From an uncultured Bacteroidales bacterium (GTDB taxonomy: Bacteria > Bacteroidota > Bacteroidia > Bacteroidales > Paludibacteraceae): DNA of 64,000 nucleotides. The stretch lies in the NCBI GenBank assembly GCA_902785605.1, contig CACZZL010000007.1:51722-115721 (forward strand), given 5' to 3'. The notes under the pieces are model-generated. The model did not search any database. It was not told the origin of the DNA and saw only the letters and a program-made list of their open reading frames with translations. Within the stretch, counting starts at the first letter, position 1; each line of letters starts with the position of its first letter. The position numbers were made by a program, and so were the translations under genes. Below are positions 61,401 through 64,000 of the stretch, piece after piece.

Positions 61401-62345
61401 TGCTTCCGGGATGTCTGCAAAGATCTCAGCCATTTCATCGGGAGTCTTGAGCCACTCCTGCTTGGTGTAGTGCATGCGGTTGACATCGTTCACGTAGTGG
61501 TTCGTGCTCAAGCAGATGAGCCGGTCGTGTGCTTCGGCATCCTCTTCGTTGACGAAGTGGCTGTCGTTGGTAGCGATGATCTTCACATTATATTTACGCG
61601 CGAGTTCAATCAGAACCGGGTTGACCTGTTTCTGCCGCTCGTACACCTCCACATCTGCGCCGGCTTTCTGCGTCTCATGCCGCTGCAGCTCGATGTAGTA
61701 GTCCTCGCCGAACAGGTTCTTGAACCATTTCACCGTTTCTTCCGCCTCGGCAAACACGCCTTGGTCAATGAGGTCCTTTGTACTTTGTACATTGTGACTT
61801 TGTACATTAGCCAGGGCATCAAGTATCTTCTGCGGCAACTCGCCACCGAGACAGGCCGAACTGCAGATGATACCTTCGTGCCAGCGCTCCAGCAGCTCTT
61901 TGTCAATACGCGGCGTGTGGTAGAATGACTCGGTCATGTATCCCGTGGATACGAGCCGGCAGAGGTTGTGGTATCCCTCCATGTTCTTCGCCAGCAGGAT
62001 CAGGTGCCAGCCTGAGCGGTCGATGATGTACGTACGTCCTTCACCGTTCACCGCTTTGTCGTCGCGCTGTGACTTACGGCCTCTACGCGCGCAGTACGCT
62101 TCCGTGCCCACGATAGGCTTGAACGGCACAAACGCCGTCCCGTTCGCCTCGGCATCCGCCTTACGCGCTTTGTTGATGCTTTTGCAATAATCGAGCAGGT
62201 CCTTGATACCGTACATGTTACCATGATCGGTCAGTGCCACGGCGTTCATTCCCGTCGCAATACATTTATCCACTATCTCCTCCACTTTCGACAAACCGTC
62301 CAGTAGCGAGTAGTGCGAGTGCACATGTAAATGTGTAAATTCCAT
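58461..62345 (-). CDS. dnaE: DNA polymerase III alpha subunit
   Basis: This 1294-residue replicative polymerase has the N-terminal PHP domain (HLHVHSHYSLLDG, TDHGNMYG), the polymerase core with GPGRGSAAGS and PDIDTDFED, a helix-hairpin-helix region (GGIKGVGEGAAEAII) and a C-terminal OB-fold. I start at ATG 62345 (MEFTHLHVH); the frame extends upstream only through the promoter. Residues 180-191 in the PHP region come from a heptanucleotide island. Confidence 0.97.
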   Translation of the reverse strand: MEFTHLHVHSHYSLLDGLSKVEEIVDKCIATGMNAVALTDHGNMYGIKDLLDYCKSINKARKADAEANGTAFVPFKPIVGTEAYCARRGRKSQRDDKAVNGEGRTYIIDRSGWHLILLAKNMEGYHNLCRLVSTGYMTESFYHTPRIDKELLERWHEGIICSSACLGGELPQKILDALANVQSHNVQSTKDLIDQGVFAEAEETVKWFKNLFGEDYYIELQRHETQKAGADVEVYERQKQVNPVLIELARKYNVKIIATNDSHFVNEEDAEAHDRLICLSTNHYVNDVNRMHYTKQEWLKTPDEMAEIFADIPEALANTQEIVDKVEIYDIDHGPIMPKFDIPESFGKEEDYPDRLAFESAYLRHLTMQGALERYGAERLEHDEELKERIEFELNTIISMGFPGYFLIVMDFIRAAREELDVSVGPGRGSAAGSVVAYCLKITDLDPLTYDLLFERFLNPDRISLPDIDTDFEDCGRGQVLDYVSRKYGETHVAHIVTYGKMATKSALADVGRVQQVPLPRVNELKGLIPDRDFPDSVLKGLPAGAKKPKVNLRNCYKYIEELKREYEQGDPNTRSMLEYAARLEGTIRQVGVHACGVIIGADDLTNFAPLSSVEDKVSKKRVLVTEYDGHVVESVGLIKMDFLGLITLTIIKECLRNIKKARGIDIDIDHIPIDDELTYKLFQDGRTVAVFQFESAGMQKYLRQLKPTVIGDLIAMNALYRPGPMDYIPEFIDRKQGLKPVTYDIPVMEKYLKDTYGVTVYQEQVMLLSRLLANFTRGESDKLRKAMGKKQMAVLASLKDKFMEGGKANGHNPEILDKIWKDWEKFASYAFNKSHAACYSWVAYQTGYLKAHYPAEFMAANLTVHKDDIKEVTKLMDECKVLGLSVLEPDVNESELNFIVNSQGAIRFGLGGIKGVGEGAAEAIIKEREKHGKYTGIFDFLERVNLQSCNRKTIENLAQAGAFECFDDIYREQFFGVNEDGESGLDMLMSYGNKWQADKINNANSLFGDLSDAIEIKHPDLPQVARWDTIERLNKEKELIGIYLSAHPLDEYEYEVRELCNLTTRELTQFDTWRRPDARIEAEKRVRAALEEQPEEKPVLPSEFLAAHKNQAGLIGGLITSAEQLTSKSNNPYGRYTIEDYTGSYQIVLFGNAYRQFGHMMLKDTYVLVTGVVQQKGAGMKWFKEAKDEEAEFEFVVQSVDMLSEVQDKRTEGLNIRLSLDTVTPELIDELADMVDSNPGKARLHVSVYNPLNRQHIALTSRNHAIRVTPRLYKWLYQKRQEGALAFNKVERG
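61773..61808. repeat. Heptanucleotide island in dnaE, TGTACAT family
   Basis: Five units (GTCCTTT, GTACTTT, GTACATT, GTGACTT, then GTACATT after one extra T), translated as NVQSHNVQSTKD, very similar to the insertion in the ketosynthase at 2853. Confidence 0.92.
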
Positions 62346-62364
62346 ATTAACCCAAATTAGGCTG

Positions 62365-62396
62365 CAAAGGTAGTAAAAAAAAATGATATACGCAAG
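62365..62396 (-). promoter_or_regulatory. Promoter of the dnaE-mtaB gene run
   Basis: CTTG (62396-62393), 20 nt, then TACCTTTG (62372-62365) on the minus strand, 20 nt before the dnaE ATG. Confidence 0.8.
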
Positions 62397-62433
62397 AGAT
62401 AAGGAATTTTTATAGAAAAAAATCGCGCGCGCT

Positions 62434-62475
62434 TGTAATGAACCCCAAAAGTTGTACACGAAACTTTAGAGGTTT
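62434..62475. other. Possible insertion-sequence end remnant
   Basis: TGTAATGAACCCCAAAAGTT followed by GTACACGAAACTTT resembles terminal repeats that I recall for IS3-like elements (AACCCCAAAAGTT near the tip). No transposase is present. The rest of 62397-62644 holds a hairpin terminator and AT-rich sequence without genes. Confidence 0.3.
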
Positions 62476-62532
62476 ATGTCAGGCATCCGGGGTAACTAAC
62501 GACGTTTATTCGTAAACATAAACATATTAGGG

Positions 62533-62566
62533 TCCACAGCACAAACGTGCTTGTGGGCTTTTTTTA
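62533..62566 (+). terminator. Intrinsic terminator (plus strand)
   Basis: CCACA-GCAC-AAAC-GTGC-T-TGTGG followed by GC and a T8 tract. No gene precedes it on this strand, so it may end a small RNA or mark the border of an element. Confidence 0.7.
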
Positions 62567-62644
62567 TGTATAAAAAGTGTCATTTAGTATCATTAATCAA
62601 TAAAAAAGTATCATATATCAACATAGTATACCATGAAATAGCCG

Positions 62645-62652
62645 TACCTTTG
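62645..62652 (+). promoter_or_regulatory. Likely -7 box before the 81-residue gene
   Basis: TACCTTTG 24 nt before the ATG at 62676. No good TTTG/TTG box is found 19-21 nt upstream, so this promoter is less certain than the others. Confidence 0.5.
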
Positions 62653-62675
62653 TGAAATTTTTAAACCACAAAGGT

Positions 62676-62921
62676 ATGAAAGAAAACAACTATTATCTGA
62701 ATGATTTGGCTCTCCGCTTGCTTGTTCGGTTTCTGAAAACAAAAATCAAGCGCGCTGCAGACATTAGAAAGTACTATTTCGATTTGCCACAATTTGTAAT
62801 TGATGCCACCAAAGCAGTCAATGAACGATTGGTTGAATTAGGCTGTTCACAACATCTCAAGTGGACCGCTGATTTTGTTTGTAGAGGACGCTCAACTGTA
62901 GATAGAGACATCAAAAAATAA
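62676..62921 (+). CDS. Small protein of unknown family
   Basis: This 81-residue, Lys/Arg-rich, largely helical protein starts MKENNYYLNDLALRLLVRFLK and has no motif that I recognise. A C-terminal stretch (WTADFVCRGRSTVDRD) may be a small fold. It lies between a terminator and a TGTCCC/GGGACA palindrome and reads in the same direction as the HNH gene. Its lower GC content and small size fit a mobile-element gene. Confidence 0.6.
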   Translation: MKENNYYLNDLALRLLVRFLKTKIKRAADIRKYYFDLPQFVIDATKAVNERLVELGCSQHLKWTADFVCRGRSTVDRDIKK

Positions 62922-62934
62922 ACTTTTAGACGAT

Positions 62935-62951
62935 TGTCCCATTTTGGGACA
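62935..62951. promoter_or_regulatory. Palindrome TGTCCC-ATTTT-GGGACA, possible operator
   Basis: A perfect 6-bp inverted repeat with a 5-nt spacer lies 14 nt after the 81-residue gene stop and 21 nt before a TACCTTTG box. There is no T-tract after it, so an operator is more likely than a terminator. Confidence 0.45.
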
Positions 62952-62971
62952 GTGACCAAATTTTAAACCTC

Positions 62972-62979
62972 TACCTTTG
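62972..62979 (+). promoter_or_regulatory. Likely -7 box before the small membrane protein gene
   Basis: TACCTTTG 47 nt before the ATG at 63027. The nearest TTTG (62943) is 25 nt away, longer than usual, and overlaps the palindrome. Confidence 0.5.
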
Positions 62980-63026
62980 CACCGCCTTTCGGGATTAACT
63001 AACTATCCCTCCCGTCTGGCGGAACT

Positions 63027-63188
63027 ATGATTTATACATTTTTTTCTTCGGTGTTTATCACCCTTACCCTCGTTCTGGGAGCCCTCTCCCTCTACCAACA
63101 TGTCATCGTGCTGGCCATCATCGCCACTCTCAGTTTCATCGCTGCCGTTCTTTTCGGCACCCAAATCCCCGACTGCTATGTGCCGTAA
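63027..63188 (+). CDS. Small two-TM membrane protein
   Basis: This 53-residue protein has two hydrophobic helices (about 3-21 and 24-44) with a short turn (YQHV) and a short hydrophilic end. No family is recognised. Its last 11 nt overlap the HNH gene. Small double-TM proteins next to nucleases occur in phages and mobile elements, but no function can be assigned. Confidence 0.6.
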   Translation: MIYTFFSSVFITLTLVLGALSLYQHVIVLAIIATLSFIAAVLFGTQIPDCYVP

Positions 63189-63678
63189 GTATCGTATCCC
63201 GCCCTCGCTCTGCCAAGGTGCGCGCTGCTATGCGGACGATGATGGTAAGGTCATTAACGAGAATGGAACCCAACGTCCACCGTATTTCTATTCGTACGAT
63301 TACCAACACCGCGGTGGTAGCAAGTATCCGTACACACGGTTTAACAACAAACCCGTTGATATTCACCGGCTTATCTGTGCCGCACGATGGGGACTACCGC
63401 GAAAAGGACAAGAGTGTCATCATCTCAATGGCAACAAGTTTGACAACCGACCGATGAACCTCATATGGCTTTCCAGGGCCAGGCATCGTCATTACGAGAA
63501 TCGGCTTCAAGCGCTCAAAGAATGCCTCGGCGAGGGTATCTGCATCTTCGAACGCAAGGATTTCATCCGCTGGGCTCGCATGTCCGAACCCGACTTCCAA
63601 ATGATGCTCGCAAAGTACGCCAAACGCGATCCCCTCGCCCAAATGGAGTGGGAGTGTACCCACCATTGTGAAAATTAA
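63178..63678 (+). CDS. HNH endonuclease
   Basis: This 166-residue protein has the HNH layout VDIHRLICAARWG, then ECHHLNGNKFDNRPMNLIWLSRARHRHYE, with paired histidines (ECHH), Asn (NGNKFDNRP) and a final His. Such proteins are usual in phages and homing or mobile elements. I start at ATG 63178 (MCRKYRIPPS); earlier in-frame codons read the small membrane gene in another frame. Confidence 0.85.
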   Translation: MCRKYRIPPSLCQGARCYADDDGKVINENGTQRPPYFYSYDYQHRGGSKYPYTRFNNKPVDIHRLICAARWGLPRKGQECHHLNGNKFDNRPMNLIWLSRARHRHYENRLQALKECLGEGICIFERKDFIRWARMSEPDFQMMLAKYAKRDPLAQMEWECTHHCEN

Positions 63679-63704
63679 AAACCAACATTAAAACAACAAC
63701 TATT

Positions 63705-63893
63705 ATGAAAGCATTATTAGAACTGCGCAAACTGCGCGCAAAAGAGAAAGCTCTCAAGGCAAAAATCGAAGCCACCGAAATCATGGCAATCATCGAAGCA
63801 CAAAACCTGACCGAAGGCGGTAAATTCACCTACAAAGGTCATGAGTTCATCCTCGATCATGTCGACCACTTCCGCATCAAGTGTCTGGACTAA
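63705..63893 (+). CDS. Small helical protein of unknown function
   Basis: This 62-residue protein has a charged N-terminal helix with heptad-like Leu/Ala spacing (LRKLRAKEKALKAKIEATE) and a short beta-like C-terminal part (KFTYKGHEFILD). It follows the HNH gene by 26 nt. The remaining 107 nt of the window are purine-rich (GAGGAAGAGGAAG) with a possible gene start ATGGATTTTCAG at the very edge. Confidence 0.55.
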   Translation: MKALLELRKLRAKEKALKAKIEATEIMAIIEAQNLTEGGKFTYKGHEFILDHVDHFRIKCLD

Positions 63894-64000
63894 AAGAAAA
63901 CAGAAAAAAGAAGCAAAAAAGAATAAAGAAAAGTTCCTCCTCCTTTACACGAGGAAGAGGAAGAAGAGGAGGAAGACCTTTTTATGGATTTTCAGATTTT

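Overview
The window looks like a chromosomal segment of a Bacteroidales bacterium, probably an uncultured gut-type lineage. The signs are promoters of the form TTTG/CTTG - about 20 nt - TAnnTTTG in front of almost every operon, no obvious Shine-Dalgarno sequences, BACON domains, a GlnN-type glutamine synthetase, LL-diaminopimelate aminotransferase, DUF1599, a BT_3928-like DoxX protein and an aryl polyene (APE/flexirubin-like) operon. I saw no rRNA, tRNA or CRISPR array.

Layout. (1) 1-9302, minus strand: an APE operon running off the left edge. It holds an aromatic amino-acid ammonia-lyase, FabG, three ketosynthases, a chain-length-factor-like protein, two acyl carrier proteins, a methyltransferase, an acyltransferase and a hotdog dehydratase. 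The last ketosynthase is fused in frame to the start of a second ketosynthase-like domain. (2) 9395-12533: a PfkB kinase, a GHKL-ATPase/STAS-like pair, a 440-nt gene-less tract with a strong inverted repeat, and a YbjQ-family protein. (3) 12633-24484, minus strand: ten genes between one promoter and one terminator. They encode a zinc-ribbon/FHA protein, an FHA-bearing Ser/Thr kinase, a membrane FHA protein, an FHA-TM-trypsin protease, a PP2C phosphatase with TM, a second kinase with TM, two BACON proteins, a TPR protein and a BspA-like protein. This looks like a membrane-spanning phospho-signalling system and is the best candidate here for an undescribed system. (4) 24554-26055: a HipS-HipB-like fused regulator with two palindromic operators, heading a small operon with a macro-like protein and a lipoprotein. 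(5) 26128-33732, plus strand: glnN-pyrG-dapF-dapL-glmS; pyrG is disrupted by two out-of-frame internal deletions. (6) 33741-36665, plus strand: a two-subunit 2-oxoacid:ferredoxin oxidoreductase. (7) 36690-46785, minus strand: a housekeeping run (rsgA, frr, pyrH, tpiA, hisS, kdtA) with two DoxX/MauE-like thiol proteins and two barrel paralogues. (8) 46844-55154, plus strand: a beta-CASP nuclease, AddA/AddB-like helicase-nucleases and an HPr-kinase-like ATPase. (9) 55051-62396, minus strand: dnaE-folC-prmA-mtaB. (10) 62434-64000: small genes with an HNH endonuclease, probably the edge of a mobile element.

A feature that cuts across the window is a set of about 30 short islands with an exact seven-nucleotide period, in several sequence families (for example CTTTCGC, AAGGCTG, TGTACAT, GACTCCT, TGAATTT). 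They lie both between genes and in frame inside conserved enzymes such as RsgA, DnaE, FolC, GlmS and KdtA. They are missing from 9.4 to 26.2 kb, the stretch that contains the phospho-signalling operon.
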